In this document: piece after piece, positions 28,722-38,542 of the stretch
How positions within the stretch are numbered: the stretch's first letter is position 1
Layout of the letters: each line of letters begins with the position of its first letter
From: Methylibium petroleiphilum PM1
GTDB lineage: Bacteria > Pseudomonadota > Gammaproteobacteria > Burkholderiales > Burkholderiaceae_C
Reading direction: 5' to 3'
Length of the DNA: 64,000 nucleotides
Assembly (NCBI RefSeq): GCF_000015725.1
Contig: NC_008825.1
Span: 372,001-436,000, forward strand
Translations under genes and position numbers: made by a program
The notes under the pieces: model-generated
What the model was told of the DNA's origin: nothing
Databases searched by the model: none
The model's input: only the letters and a program-made list of their open reading frames with translations

Positions 28722-28816
28722 GGGTCGTGTCTCCTCGGGTTGGTTTTTCTTGCGGTGGGAAATCGATCAGGGCGGGGCCGGCCGTTGCCGCAGCCGGTCC
28801 GTCGTGGGGAAATGGG

Positions 28817-29440
28817 TCAGGCCTTCTTCACGCCCGGGCTGGCGCTGAACGGGCCGTTCACGGCGAGCTCGCCGCGCTCGAGCGCGATCGGCAGGTGCGG
28901 CAGGCTGCGTGGCGCGGGCCCTGCCAGTACCTGGCCGGACTGGCAGGGATCGAAGCGCGAGAAGTGGCAGAAGCACAGCAGCGACCGGCTCTCGGGGACC
29001 CACTCGCTGACGTCGCAGCCCTGGTGGGTGCACACCGCCGAGAAGGCCAGCACGCCGTCGGCCGAGCGTGCGCGCGTGGCCTCGTCCAGCGAGCCCGGCT
29101 CCAGGCGGATCAGCAGCACCTTGTTCAGGCGCGAGCCGTCGCGCACCAGCTTCTTGTCGGCGTCGTACGGGAACGCGAACACCGGCTTCTCGCCGAGCTT
29201 CACGTCGGCGGCGGCCAGCAGCTTGGGCGTGCCGTCGGCCCCGACGACGACCAGCCGGTCGCCCTTGGTCGGGCGTTGTTCGGCAGGTTCGTCGGCCAGT
29301 GCGCGGTTCAGTCCTGCGGCGTCGAGGCCGAAGCCGATGCAGGCACAGGCGCCGAGCTTCAGGGCTTCGCGGCGGCTCGCGCAGGCGGGGGTCTGGGGCG
29401 CGTTCGTCGCGCTCGGGGGCGTTGTCTCGTTGTCGTTCAT
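28817..29440 (-). CDS. Tat-exported Rieske [2Fe-2S] protein
   Basis: The product is about 207 aa from the ATG at 29440 (MNDNETTPPSATNAPQTPAC). A Tat-like signal (ASRREALKLGACACIGFGLD) spans residues about 22-45. The Rieske cluster is bound by CTHQGC and CFCHFSRFD near residues 140-165. It is the first gene after a sigma-54 promoter and is followed by the PQQ dehydrogenase, so it may carry electrons from the quinoprotein or be a subunit of its oxidase. Frames extending further upstream pass through the promoter and are not used. Confidence 0.88.
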   Translation of the reverse strand: MNDNETTPPSATNAPQTPACASRREALKLGACACIGFGLDAAGLNRALADEPAEQRPTKGDRLVVVGADGTPKLLAAADVKLGEKPVFAFPYDADKKLVRDGSRLNKVLLIRLEPGSLDEATRARSADGVLAFSAVCTHQGCDVSEWVPESRSLLCFCHFSRFDPCQSGQVLAGPAPRSLPHLPIALERGELAVNGPFSASPGVKKA

Positions 29441-29475
29441 GGCAGCGTCATCGGGGGTCGGTGGCGGGGCCTTTT

Positions 29476-29491
29476 TGCAAACCACATGCCA
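29476..29491 (-). promoter_or_regulatory. Sigma-54 (-24/-12) promoter of the Rieske/PQQ-dehydrogenase operon
   Basis: On the minus strand TGGCATGTGGTTTGCA matches the sigma-54 consensus TGGCAYGN4TTGCW at every fixed position, with GG and GC ten bases apart. It lies about 36 bases before the Rieske start. An AcoR-like activator is encoded divergently at 29863. Confidence 0.88.
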
Positions 29492-29603
29492 CCGTCGGCG
29501 GGCCCGATGCGCTGTCTCTCCGGGCATCGATTTGTCCATGCGAATCAAGCACTTGCGTTGTCGCATTCGGGTAATTGCGAGTGATGCGGCGGGCGCCGAC
29601 AGG

Positions 29604-29622
29604 TGTGGCGCGCGAGGCCACA
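29604..29622. promoter_or_regulatory. Candidate activator-binding palindrome upstream of the sigma-54 promoter
   Basis: TGTGGC (29604-29609) and GCCACA (29617-29622) form a 6-base inverted repeat about 115 bases upstream of the -24 element, a usual enhancer distance. A further half site TGTGGC occurs near 29637. Binding by the product of the gene at 29863 is inferred. The rest of the 422-base intergenic region holds no other clear signal. Confidence 0.45.
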
Positions 29623-29862
29623 GGTGAGGCCTTCGGTGTGGCGTTGCGGCGCGCTCGACCGCCGCACGGCCCGTGCAACGCAGCGCCGATGCCACCGATG
29701 CGCAGACGGGCTTGCGGGCCGATCCCGACACACGACAACGCGCGCTTCGCTTAGAGTCCCGCTCGCGCAGCCGGACGCAGACGCCGGCATCAGGAGCCGT
29801 GAGCTCCTCGCACTGCGAGGCCACTCAACCACCGCCGTGCCGACTCTCAAGGAGCAGCCGAC

Positions 29863-31893
<2,031 letters not shown>

Positions 31894-31925
31894 CGGGCCC
31901 TGGCTAGAATCGCGGCTCCCACCCG

Positions 31926-32062
31926 TCATCGGGGAGTAGCCGCCCTGCATCCGTTGCAGGGGCTCGCGTCAACACACTTGGCCTGCAGGCCATGGTGCGA
32001 GCAGCTTCCACAGCCTGGCAAGACCTTTGACCGCACAGCCTCCGCGTGGCCGGAGAGGCCGT
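31926..32062 (+). ncRNA. yybP-ykoY manganese riboswitch
   Basis: Upstream of a GDT1-family exporter gene the leader contains the class hallmarks GGGGAGTAGCC at 31931-31941 and the late conserved segment GCAAGACCTTTGACCGCAC at about 32018-32036, separated by a short GC hairpin (CCCTGCATCCGTTGCAGGG) and a longer variable stem. These are the two Mn2+-binding loop strands of yybP-ykoY RNAs, which turn on Mn export genes when Mn2+ is high. The remaining 40 bases to the ATG include a possible expression-platform stem. Boundaries are approximate. Confidence 0.9.
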
Positions 32063-32101
32063 GTGGTCATTGCGTCATCCGGCCCAGGACCTCTCGCACG
32101 C

Positions 32102-32677
32102 ATGGAAGCCTTTCTCGTCTCGACCGGCATCGTCGCCCTCGGTGAAATGGGCGACAAGACGCAGCTCCTCGCGCTGCTGCTCGCGGCCCGCTTCCGCCGC
32201 CCGCTGCCCATCATCCTGGGCATCCTGGTCGCCACCCTCGTCAACCATGCCTGCGCCGCCGCGGTGGGCGACTGGATCGCCCGCGCGCTGGGCCCCGACG
32301 TGCTGCGCTGGGTGATCGGCGGCTCCTTCCTCGCCGTGGCCGCCTGGATGCTGGTGCCCGACCGGCTCGACGACGAGGCGGAGGGCAGCGGCCGCCTGCG
32401 CCTGGGCGTGTTCGGCACCACCGTGGTCGCGTTCTTCCTCGCCGAGATGGGCGACAAGACGCAGATCGCCACCGTGGCGCTGGCGGCGCGCTACACCGAT
32501 CTGTGGGCGGTGGTGACCGGCACCACCTTCGGCATGATGCTGGCCAACGTGCCGGCGGTGCTGCTGGGCGATGGCGTGGCGAAGCGGGTGTCCATGAGGC
32601 TGGTGCACGGCATCGCCGCGCTGCTGTTCGCGGTGCTGGGCGTGCTGACGCTGTTCAACGTGGGCCATCTCCTCTGA
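32102..32677 (+). CDS. GDT1/TMEM165 (UPF0016) family manganese exporter
   Basis: The 191-aa product has two copies of the family signature: VALGEMGDKTQLLALLLAAR near residue 10 and FFLAEMGDKTQIATVALAAR near residue 115. Each E-x-G-D-K-T lies in a membrane helix and together they form the cation pathway. Six helices are visible. The ATG at 32102 gives a start directly at MEAFLVSTGIVALGEMGDKT. A Mn riboswitch in the leader supports Mn2+ efflux as the role. Confidence 0.93.
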   Translation: MEAFLVSTGIVALGEMGDKTQLLALLLAARFRRPLPIILGILVATLVNHACAAAVGDWIARALGPDVLRWVIGGSFLAVAAWMLVPDRLDDEAEGSGRLRLGVFGTTVVAFFLAEMGDKTQIATVALAARYTDLWAVVTGTTFGMMLANVPAVLLGDGVAKRVSMRLVHGIAALLFAVLGVLTLFNVGHLL

Positions 32678-32794
32678 TCCACGGCGCCCTCCAGCGCCCC
32701 GTACACTCCCCCCGGGTGTCGGACCGCGAGCGCGGTGCGGCAGGTTCATGCGAAGGTCGGGCCGCCTCGCGGTTGCTTCACGACCCTGCTGCCC

Positions 32795-34054
32795 ATGACC
32801 GACCCCACGATCGACTGGATCGCCGCCGCCCTCTTCGGTGTGGCCCTCGTCCACACCTTCGCTGCCAAGCAGCTCGAGCGCCTCTCGCACCGCCATCCGC
32901 GCCACGCCGGCCTGTTCCACCTGCTGGGCGAGGTGGAGGTGGTGTTCGGCTTCTGGGCCATCGTGCTGGTGCTGGTCATGGCGCTCGTCGCCGGCCGCGG
33001 CGCGGCGCTCGACTACGCCGAATCGCGCAACTACACCGAACCGCTGTTCGTCTTCGTCGTGATGGTGGTGGCGGCCTCGCGGCCGGTGCTGCAGACCGTG
33101 ATGCGTGCCGTGGGCGCGATCGCGCGGCTCGCGCCGCTGCCCACGCCGCTGGTGTCGGCCTGGCTGGGCCTGGCCGCGGTGCCCCTGCTCGGTTCGCTGA
33201 TCACCGAGCCTGCCGCCATGACCATCGCGGCGCTGCTGCTCGCGCCGCTGGTGTTCCGGCCCGGCGTGCCCGAGCGCATCAAGTACCTGGCGCTGGGCGT
33301 GCTGTTCGTCAACGTGTCGATCGGCGGCACGCTCACCTCCTACGCCGCGCCGCCGGTGCTGATGGTGGCCGCCGCCTGGCAATGGGACAGCGCCTTCATG
33401 CTGGCGAACTTCGGCTGGAAGGCGGCGCTTGCCGTGCTGGTGAACGCCTCGGTGGCCGCCTTCCTGCTGCGCCGGCACCTGGTGGCCGGGCCCGACGAAG
33501 CGGGCGCCGCCGGTGCGGAGCCGGTGCCGCTGGCGGTGGTGGGGGTCCACCTGGCGCTGCTGGCCGGCGTGGTGATGCTGGCCCATCACCCGGTGGCCTT
33601 CCTGGCGCTGTTCCTGCTGTTCCTCGGGTTCACGCAGGCCTACGCGCGCCACCAGGACCCGCTGATCCTGAAGGAAGCGCTGCTGGTGGGTTTCTTCCTC
33701 GCGGGCCTGGTGGTGCTCGGCGGCCTGCAGCGCTGGTGGCTGCAGCCCATCGTGGCGGGGCTGGAGCCGCTGGCGCTGTTCTTCGGCGCGCTGGCGCTCA
33801 CGGCCGTGACCGACAACGCGGCGCTCACCTACCTGGGCTCGCTCATCTCCGGCATCTCCGACGCGTCGAAGTACATGCTGGTGGCCGGTGCGGTGGCGGG
33901 CGGCGGGCTGACGGTCATCGCCAACGCGCCCAACCCGGCCGGCGTGGCGCTGCTCAAGCGCGGCTTCGCCGACGAATCGGTCGGCGCCGGCGGCCTGCTG
34001 CTCGGCGCTCTGGGCCCCACGCTGGTGGCTGCCGCCGCCTTCCTGCTGCTCTGA
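32795..34054 (+). CDS. Putative Na+/H+ antiporter-type membrane transporter (PF07399-like)
   Basis: The product is about 419 aa from MTDPTIDWIAAALFGVALVH, with around eleven membrane helices. Segments such as GSLITEPAAMTIAALLLAPL, VNVSIGGTLTSYAAPPVLMV and ALTAVTDNAALTYLGSLISG match the putative Na+/H+ antiporter family related to the ion-transporter superfamily. Substrate unverified. It starts 117 bases after the Mn exporter gene and may or may not be co-transcribed. Stops 4 bases from the convergent LysR gene. Confidence 0.78.
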   Translation: MTDPTIDWIAAALFGVALVHTFAAKQLERLSHRHPRHAGLFHLLGEVEVVFGFWAIVLVLVMALVAGRGAALDYAESRNYTEPLFVFVVMVVAASRPVLQTVMRAVGAIARLAPLPTPLVSAWLGLAAVPLLGSLITEPAAMTIAALLLAPLVFRPGVPERIKYLALGVLFVNVSIGGTLTSYAAPPVLMVAAAWQWDSAFMLANFGWKAALAVLVNASVAAFLLRRHLVAGPDEAGAAGAEPVPLAVVGVHLALLAGVVMLAHHPVAFLALFLLFLGFTQAYARHQDPLILKEALLVGFFLAGLVVLGGLQRWWLQPIVAGLEPLALFFGALALTAVTDNAALTYLGSLISGISDASKYMLVAGAVAGGGLTVIANAPNPAGVALLKRGFADESVGAGGLLLGALGPTLVAAAAFLLL

Positions 34055-34058
34055 CGCG

Positions 34059-34916
34059 CTAGCCCCTCACCCGCCTCAACGGCCCCCGCATCTGCTCCCC
34101 CAGACGCTGCGCCAGCGCCGCGTCGGTGGCCGGCGAGGCGGCCAGGATGATCGTCACCGCCGGCAGCGCCGGAAAGCCCTGCTGCGGCGTGAGCACCACC
34201 GCATCGGGCGGCACGCAGCTCTCGGCCACCACCGACACCGCGAAGCCGGTGCGCACCGCCGCCTGCACCGCCGCCATGCTGCGGCTGGTGCAGACGATGC
34301 GGTGCTCGCGCCGCCGCTTGCGCAGCTGCGCCAGCGCCCACTTGCGGAAGATGCAGCCCTCCGGGAACAGCGCCAGCGGCAGGCAGTCGGCGTGCGCCAC
34401 GTCGTGCTGGGCCGAGGCCGTCCACACCACGCGCTCGGTGCGCAGCACCACGCCCTCCTGGGTGTCGGTCTCGGCCGACAGGATGGCCAGGTCGAGCTGG
34501 CCGTCGGCCAGCAGCGGGCGCAGCTCGGCGCTGGGCGCGCACTGCACCTCCACGTGAGCGCGCGGCGCCAGCCGCGCCAGCGCCGCCAGCAGCGGCGCCA
34601 TCAGCACCGGGATGTAGTCGTCGGGCAGGCCCACGCGCAGCGTGCCGCCGAACTCGGGCGCGCGGAAGTGCGCCAGCGCCTCGCTCTGCAGCGCCAGCAT
34701 GCGCCGCGCGTAGCGCACGAGCTCGGTGCCGTCGTGCGTGAGCACCAGGCGCCGGCCCTGGCGCTCCAGCAGCGGCCGCTCCAGCGAGGCCGCCAGCTTG
34801 GCCAGGTGCACGCTCACCGCCGAGGGCGTCTTGTGCACCAGGTGGGCCGCGCCCTTGCAGCTGCCGGCGTCGGCAAACGCCACCAGCGTGCGGAGCTGAT
34901 CGATGTCCAGCAGCAT
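34059..34916 (-). CDS. LysR-family transcriptional regulator
   Basis: The 285-aa product has the N-terminal HTH MLLDIDQLRTLVAFADAGSC with TPSAVSVHLAKLAASLERPL, and a substrate-binding domain with LRVGLPDDYIPVLMAPLLAA. It is divergent from the three-gene operon starting at 35048, with 131 bases between, and is the likely regulator of that operon. Confidence 0.93.
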   Translation of the reverse strand: MLLDIDQLRTLVAFADAGSCKGAAHLVHKTPSAVSVHLAKLAASLERPLLERQGRRLVLTHDGTELVRYARRMLALQSEALAHFRAPEFGGTLRVGLPDDYIPVLMAPLLAALARLAPRAHVEVQCAPSAELRPLLADGQLDLAILSAETDTQEGVVLRTERVVWTASAQHDVAHADCLPLALFPEGCIFRKWALAQLRKRRREHRIVCTSRSMAAVQAAVRTGFAVSVVAESCVPPDAVVLTPQQGFPALPAVTIILAASPATDAALAQRLGEQMRGPLRRVRG

Positions 34917-34929
34917 GGGCGCTGAGTTT

Positions 34930-34963
34930 ACGAAACGTGAACTGTCGCGCCATGAAGTTTCGT
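34930..34963. promoter_or_regulatory. Inverted repeat in the LysR/operon intergenic region, candidate operator
   Basis: ACGAAAC (34930-34936) and GTTTCGT (34957-34963) are a perfect 7-base inverted repeat spaced by 20 bases. It lies 14 bases before the LysR start and about 85 before the operon start, as expected for a LysR recognition/activation site pair. Confidence 0.55.
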
Positions 34964-35047
34964 TTTTCAGCGGCTTTCGATCCGCCTAGAGTGAAACGCT
35001 GACGTTCCCGTTTTCCCCCTCCCTTGTCTTCCAGGACGAACCCGACG

Positions 35048-35602
35048 ATGTCGCTGCTGCAACTGCGCAAGCTGGTGGTCCAGCTCGAGGAGATCCACAC
35101 CGAGATCGGCCGCCCGGTCGACCCGCCTGCCCGCAAGGTGGTGGTGGCCGCCGTGGTGAAGAACCCCTATGCCGGCCGCTACGTGGAGGACCTTTCGCCG
35201 CTGTACGAGCTGGGCGCCGAGCTCGGCGACCTGCTCGGCCGCCGCGGCGTGCAGGCGCTGGGCGTGGCGCCCGACGCGGTGCAGAGCTACGGCAAGGGCG
35301 CCATCGTGGGCCTGGACGGCGAGATCGAGCACGCCGCGGCCATCCTGCACCCGAAGTTCGGCGCGCCGGTGCGCCGCGCGGTGCACAAGGGCGAGGCCAT
35401 CATCCCCGGCAGCAAAAAGATGGGCGGGCCGGGCTCGCTGATCGTGATGCCGGTGACCAACAAGAACGACATCTGGAATTTCGACGACATGGATGGCGCG
35501 GAGATCGCCATCGCCGACGCGCCGCATCCCGACGAGATGCTGGTGGCGCTGGTGCTGGCCATCGGCGGGCGACCGCTCCATCGTGTGAGGAAGCCCGCAT
35601 GA
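35048..35602 (+). CDS. Amino acid synthesis family protein (AA_synth, PF06684)
   Basis: The 184-aa product begins MSLLQLRKLVVQLEEIHTEI. Phrases AVVKNPYAGRYVEDLSPLYE, SYGKGAIVGLDGEIEHAAAI and PHPDEMLVALVLAIGGRPLH are the conserved blocks of the AA_synth family, whose biochemical role is unclear. It is first in an operon with an EthD protein (ATGA overlap) and a class III aminotransferase, pointing to metabolism of an amine or amino acid. Confidence 0.85.
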   Translation: MSLLQLRKLVVQLEEIHTEIGRPVDPPARKVVVAAVVKNPYAGRYVEDLSPLYELGAELGDLLGRRGVQALGVAPDAVQSYGKGAIVGLDGEIEHAAAILHPKFGAPVRRAVHKGEAIIPGSKKMGGPGSLIVMPVTNKNDIWNFDDMDGAEIAIADAPHPDEMLVALVLAIGGRPLHRVRKPA

Positions 35603-35940
35603 GTGCGAAGGAGACCTCCATGTTCTTCAAGGCCATCATCCTCCTCAAGCGTCGCGAGGACATGAGCGCGCAGGACTTCGCCGCGTGGTGGCTGGGCCAG
35701 CACGCCGCCCTGGCGCGCCAGCTGCCCGGCCTGCGCGGCCTGCGCTTCAACCTGGTGACGGCCGACGGCGAGGGCGCCATCGACGGCGTGTCCGAGCTGT
35801 GGTTCGACAGCAAGGAAGCCTTCGACGCCGCCTACGACACCAAGCACGGCCGCGCCGTGGCCGCCGACTCCATGGCCCACGTGTCGCGCCGCGAGCGGCT
35901 GTTCGTCGACGAACACACGCTGGTGGACACCGGCGTCTGA
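35599..35940 (+). CDS. EthD-domain protein
   Basis: The 113-aa product overlaps the stop of the previous gene by 4 bases. The segment MFFKAIILLKRREDMSAQDF then WWLGQHAALARQLPGLRGLR, with a terminal HVSRRERLFVDEHTLVDTG, is a typical EthD/dimeric ferredoxin-like (DABB) fold. Such proteins act as small isomerases, or accessory proteins in catabolic operons. The start could also be the Met at residue 8. Confidence 0.85.
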   Translation: MSAKETSMFFKAIILLKRREDMSAQDFAAWWLGQHAALARQLPGLRGLRFNLVTADGEGAIDGVSELWFDSKEAFDAAYDTKHGRAVAADSMAHVSRRERLFVDEHTLVDTGV

Positions 35941-35974
35941 ACCCGCGACCCCCGCAACGCACGGAGCCAGCCAC

Positions 35975-37333
35975 ATGGGCGACAGCCTCAACGCCGCGCT
36001 GCTGCAGCGCGACCACCGCCACCTGGTGCATTCGCTGCACAACGAGGCCGCCCACCTGGCCGGCAACGTGTGGGTGAAGGGCGAGGGCACCACGCTGACC
36101 GACGCCGACGGCAAGCGCTACGTCGACGCCATGTCGGGCCTGTGGAACGTGACCCTGGGCTACGGCCGCCGCGAACTGGTGGACGCCGCCGCCGCGCAGA
36201 TGGGCGAGCTGGCCTATGCCTCCGGCTACGCCGGCAGCACCAACCTGCGGGCGATGGAGCTGGCCGAGAAGCTGGCGGCCGACCGCGTGTACCCCAACAT
36301 GCACCGCTTCTTCTTCACCTCCGGGGGCGGCGAGTCGACCGACAGCACCATCAAGACCGCGCGCTACTACTGGAAGGCGCAGGGCAAGCCCGGCAAATTC
36401 AAGACCCTCAGCGTGATGGGCGGCTACCACGGCGTGACGCTGGCCGCCATGTGCGCCACCGGCATGCCGGCCTACTGGCCGTCCTTCGAGCCGCGCATGC
36501 CGGGCTTCGTGCACATACCGAACCACGACGCCTACCGCTACACCGTGCCGCCCGGTGGCGACCCGGCCACCGCCGCGGCCGACGAGCTGGAGCGCGCCAT
36601 CCTGGCCGAGGGCCCCGACACGGTGGCCCTGTTCATCGCCGAGCCGGTGATGGGCGGCGGCGCCTATGTGCCGCCGGCGGGCTACTTCCGCCGCATCCGC
36701 GAGATCTGCGACCGCTACGACGTGCTGTTCGCCACCGACGAAGTCATCACCGGCTTCGGCCGCACCGGCAAGCTGTTTGCGCTGGGCCACTGGGGCAGCG
36801 ACGTGCAGCCCGACCTGGTGCAGTTTGCCAAGGGCATCACCAGCGGCTACGTGCCGATGGGCGGCGTGGGGTTGTCCGACAAGGTGGCCGCGGTGTTCGA
36901 CCGCCCGGGCGCCGACACCTGGATGCACTGCTACACCTACAGCGGCCACCCGGTGGCCTGCGCGGTGGCGCTGGCCACGCTGGACGTCATAGAACGCGAA
37001 GGCCTGCTGGCGCGCGCGCAGGTGCTGGGCGACCGGCTGCTGCGCGGCCTGCGCGGCGCGCTGGGTGGCCACCCGAACGTGGGCGACATCCGCGGCCTGG
37101 GGCTGATAGCCGCGGTGGAACTGGTGGAAGACCGCTTCTCCAAGAAGTCCTTCGACCCCGCCCGCAAGATGGGCCCGCAGGTGCTGGCACAGGTGCGCCA
37201 GCGCGGCGTGATCACGCGCGGCCGCGGCGACACCATTTACCTGGGCCCGGCGCTGGTGAGCGACGAGGCCACCATCGACCGGATCGTGGAGGCGGTGGCG
37301 GAGGGGGTGGGGGCGCTGTTGCCTGCTGCTTGA
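35975..37333 (+). CDS. Class III PLP-dependent aminotransferase (omega-transaminase type)
   Basis: The 452-aa product has the class III hallmarks: GLWNVTLGYGRRELVDAA near the N-terminus, FFTSGGGESTDSTIKTARYY phosphate-binding region, IAEPVMGGGAYVPPAGYF, LFATDEVITGFGRTGKLFAL and PLP-lysine context QFAKGITSGYVPMGGVGL. It moves an amino group from a terminal amine, beta-amino acid or similar donor to a keto acid. It is the third gene of the LysR-controlled operon and the last ordinary chromosomal gene before the cassette array. Confidence 0.93.
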   Translation: MGDSLNAALLQRDHRHLVHSLHNEAAHLAGNVWVKGEGTTLTDADGKRYVDAMSGLWNVTLGYGRRELVDAAAAQMGELAYASGYAGSTNLRAMELAEKLAADRVYPNMHRFFFTSGGGESTDSTIKTARYYWKAQGKPGKFKTLSVMGGYHGVTLAAMCATGMPAYWPSFEPRMPGFVHIPNHDAYRYTVPPGGDPATAAADELERAILAEGPDTVALFIAEPVMGGGAYVPPAGYFRRIREICDRYDVLFATDEVITGFGRTGKLFALGHWGSDVQPDLVQFAKGITSGYVPMGGVGLSDKVAAVFDRPGADTWMHCYTYSGHPVACAVALATLDVIEREGLLARAQVLGDRLLRGLRGALGGHPNVGDIRGLGLIAAVELVEDRFSKKSFDPARKMGPQVLAQVRQRGVITRGRGDTIYLGPALVSDEATIDRIVEAVAEGVGALLPAA

Positions 37334-37388
37334 GCGCCCACCACGTCGCGCGCTGAGCGCGAGCGGGATCGAAACGCCTTCTTCTTTT

Positions 37389-37418
37389 CACGGCGTCGGG
37401 TACTCAGCCGACGCCGTG
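37389..37418. repeat. 11-bp inverted repeat after the aminotransferase gene
   Basis: CACGGCGTCGG (37389-37399) pairs with CCGACGCCGTG (37408-37418) around an 8-base loop. It is not followed by a T run in either direction, so a terminator role for the aminotransferase operon is possible but not clear. Confidence 0.5.
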
Positions 37419-37484
37419 GTCATTTGGGCCGCCTAAACGCCACTGCGCATCGGCATGGAACGGGCCTTCTCCAGGGCGTAGCGC

Positions 37485-37561
37485 AGGTGCTGGCGTCCAA
37501 GCAGGGGTTGCGTTAGCTCAACAGCGCCAGTACGGTCGCGCATGTCTAAATCTAGTTAGGC
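37485..37561 (+). other. attI-like primary recombination site (no integrase gene beside it)
   Basis: The stretch immediately before the first cassette ends in a core site GTTAGGC (37555-37561). It contains TCCAAGCAG at 37496-37504 and GCGTTA at 37510-37515, followed by GTCGC and CTAAA shortly before the core, in the order seen in the class 1 site attI1. It lacks the paired arms of an attC. An integrase gene would normally lie directly to the left, but the aminotransferase gene ends only about 150 bases away and no tyrosine recombinase is encoded in the window. Confidence 0.6.
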
Positions 37562-37568
37562 GTTTCGT

Positions 37569-37991
37569 ATGAAGCAAACGGACAGGCCAACGACGATCCC
37601 GGCAGATCCGGAGCAGTGGACGGAGGAGAACAAGCAAACCTTGTCGTATCACTTCATTCGCGAGTACACCGACAAGCCATACAAGTGCTGGCGTTGCCAT
37701 GCTGAGAGTGTTTTCACAGCACAAGATCAGAAGTACACGTACGAGGTCAAGAAGGCCAACATCGACCAGCAGCGCTTGCTCTGTGCAACCTGCTGGTCGG
37801 AGTCGCATCAAATACGCGCCGCGCTTGAAGACTGTGAAGAGCAGTGGAGCGCGGGCAAACCTCAGCTGCAGAGCAACAAGCCTTTCCTTTCTCGTTGGTT
37901 AGAACTTTTGGTCGCTTTGGAGGCATATGTTCCGTACAAGCCAGACACAGCCAAGAAAAACATGCTCACGAAGTTGCTGGGGAACGCCTAA
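37569..37991 (+). CDS. Cassette 1: small zinc-ribbon protein
   Basis: The 140-aa product begins MKQTDRPTTIPADPEQWTEE, 8 bases after the attI-like core. Two Cys pairs (KCWRCHAES and LLCATCWSES, about 25 residues apart) with intervening FTAQDQKYTYEVKKANIDQQ resemble the probable zinc-ribbon (zf-trcl-type) domain. No signal peptide or membrane segment. Its TAA stop (37989-37991) is part of the attC inverse core. Being first, it is the cassette best placed for expression from any promoter near attI. Molecular role unknown. Confidence 0.8.
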   Translation: MKQTDRPTTIPADPEQWTEENKQTLSYHFIREYTDKPYKCWRCHAESVFTAQDQKYTYEVKKANIDQQRLLCATCWSESHQIRAALEDCEEQWSAGKPQLQSNKPFLSRWLELLVALEAYVPYKPDTAKKNMLTKLLGNA

Positions 37992-38087
37992 CCAGTCGGT
38001 CAAGCGGACCCACAACGGCGGGCAACAGGTGCGCCCTTCGGGTCCATCGGCGGCGCCGTTGCGGTCCGCTTACCGCCAACGTTAGGC
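37986..38087 (+). repeat. attC site 1
   Basis: Inverse core GCCTAAC 37986-37992, core GTTAGGC 38081-38087. Inner arms TCAAGCGGACC and GGTCCGCTTA pair. Total about 102 bases. Confidence 0.92.
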
Positions 38088-38109
38088 GCCTCCCTACCAC
38101 CGGAAGTCG

Positions 38110-38421
38110 ATGACTATGCGCGATCTCAATGAGTGGAGCGTTCTTTACGGGCGGTTGCTTGAAGAGTTGGCCGTTCATGGCCGGAACGATCCCTTTGGTG
38201 ATGGTGACTTCTATCTGATTGACGACGACTATGGTTCCAAGCAACAGAAGATTGAAGTTACATCATCCGGCTCGTTTACACCAGCTTTGGTTACGGGCAT
38301 TCAGCGAATCCTCGCTAGTTTTCCTGGTTGGGAAGTAATCGTTTCACTGCCCTCAGATAATGGGGTTGAACATGGTTTTAGCGTCACTGCAACTTCTTGT
38401 GTTGAGTCTCGCGGCGCCTAA
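38110..38421 (+). CDS. Cassette 2: hypothetical acidic protein
   Basis: The 103-aa product is soluble and acidic (PFGDGDFYLIDDDYGSKQQK). No recognised domain. The ATG at 38110 lies 22 bases after the core of attC 1; an internal Met two codons later is an alternative start. The stop codon lies in the inverse core of attC 2. Codon use is less GC-biased than that of the flanking chromosome, as in other cassettes. Confidence 0.7.
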   Translation: MTMRDLNEWSVLYGRLLEELAVHGRNDPFGDGDFYLIDDDYGSKQQKIEVTSSGSFTPALVTGIQRILASFPGWEVIVSLPSDNGVEHGFSVTATSCVESRGA

Positions 38422-38529
38422 CCATTCGTTCAACCGGAAGCAGTGGGGCATGCCGCCGTTTGGGGCTCCATTTCATTCTGCTCCAAACGTCGTCATACCC
38501 CACTGCTCCGGTTAACTCGCACGTTAGGC
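38416..38529 (+). repeat. attC site 2
   Basis: Inverse core GCCTAAC 38416-38422, core GTTAGGC 38523-38529, about 114 bases. Arms TTCAACCGGAAGCAGTGGGG and CCCCACTGCTCCGGTTAA pair nearly along their full length, with a two-base asymmetry typical of attC. Confidence 0.93.
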
Positions 38530-38542
38530 CGCATGCAACCCA

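Noticed and set aside
37389-37418. Hairpin after the aminotransferase gene as a Rho-independent terminator
   Set aside because: The stem is strong, but neither side has a T run on the transcribed strand.
37431-37561. GCCTAAA followed 120 bases later by GTTAGGC read as a further attC
   Set aside because: The sequences next to the two ends do not pair as attC arms do, whereas the order TCCAAGCAG, GCGTTA, core fits an attI.
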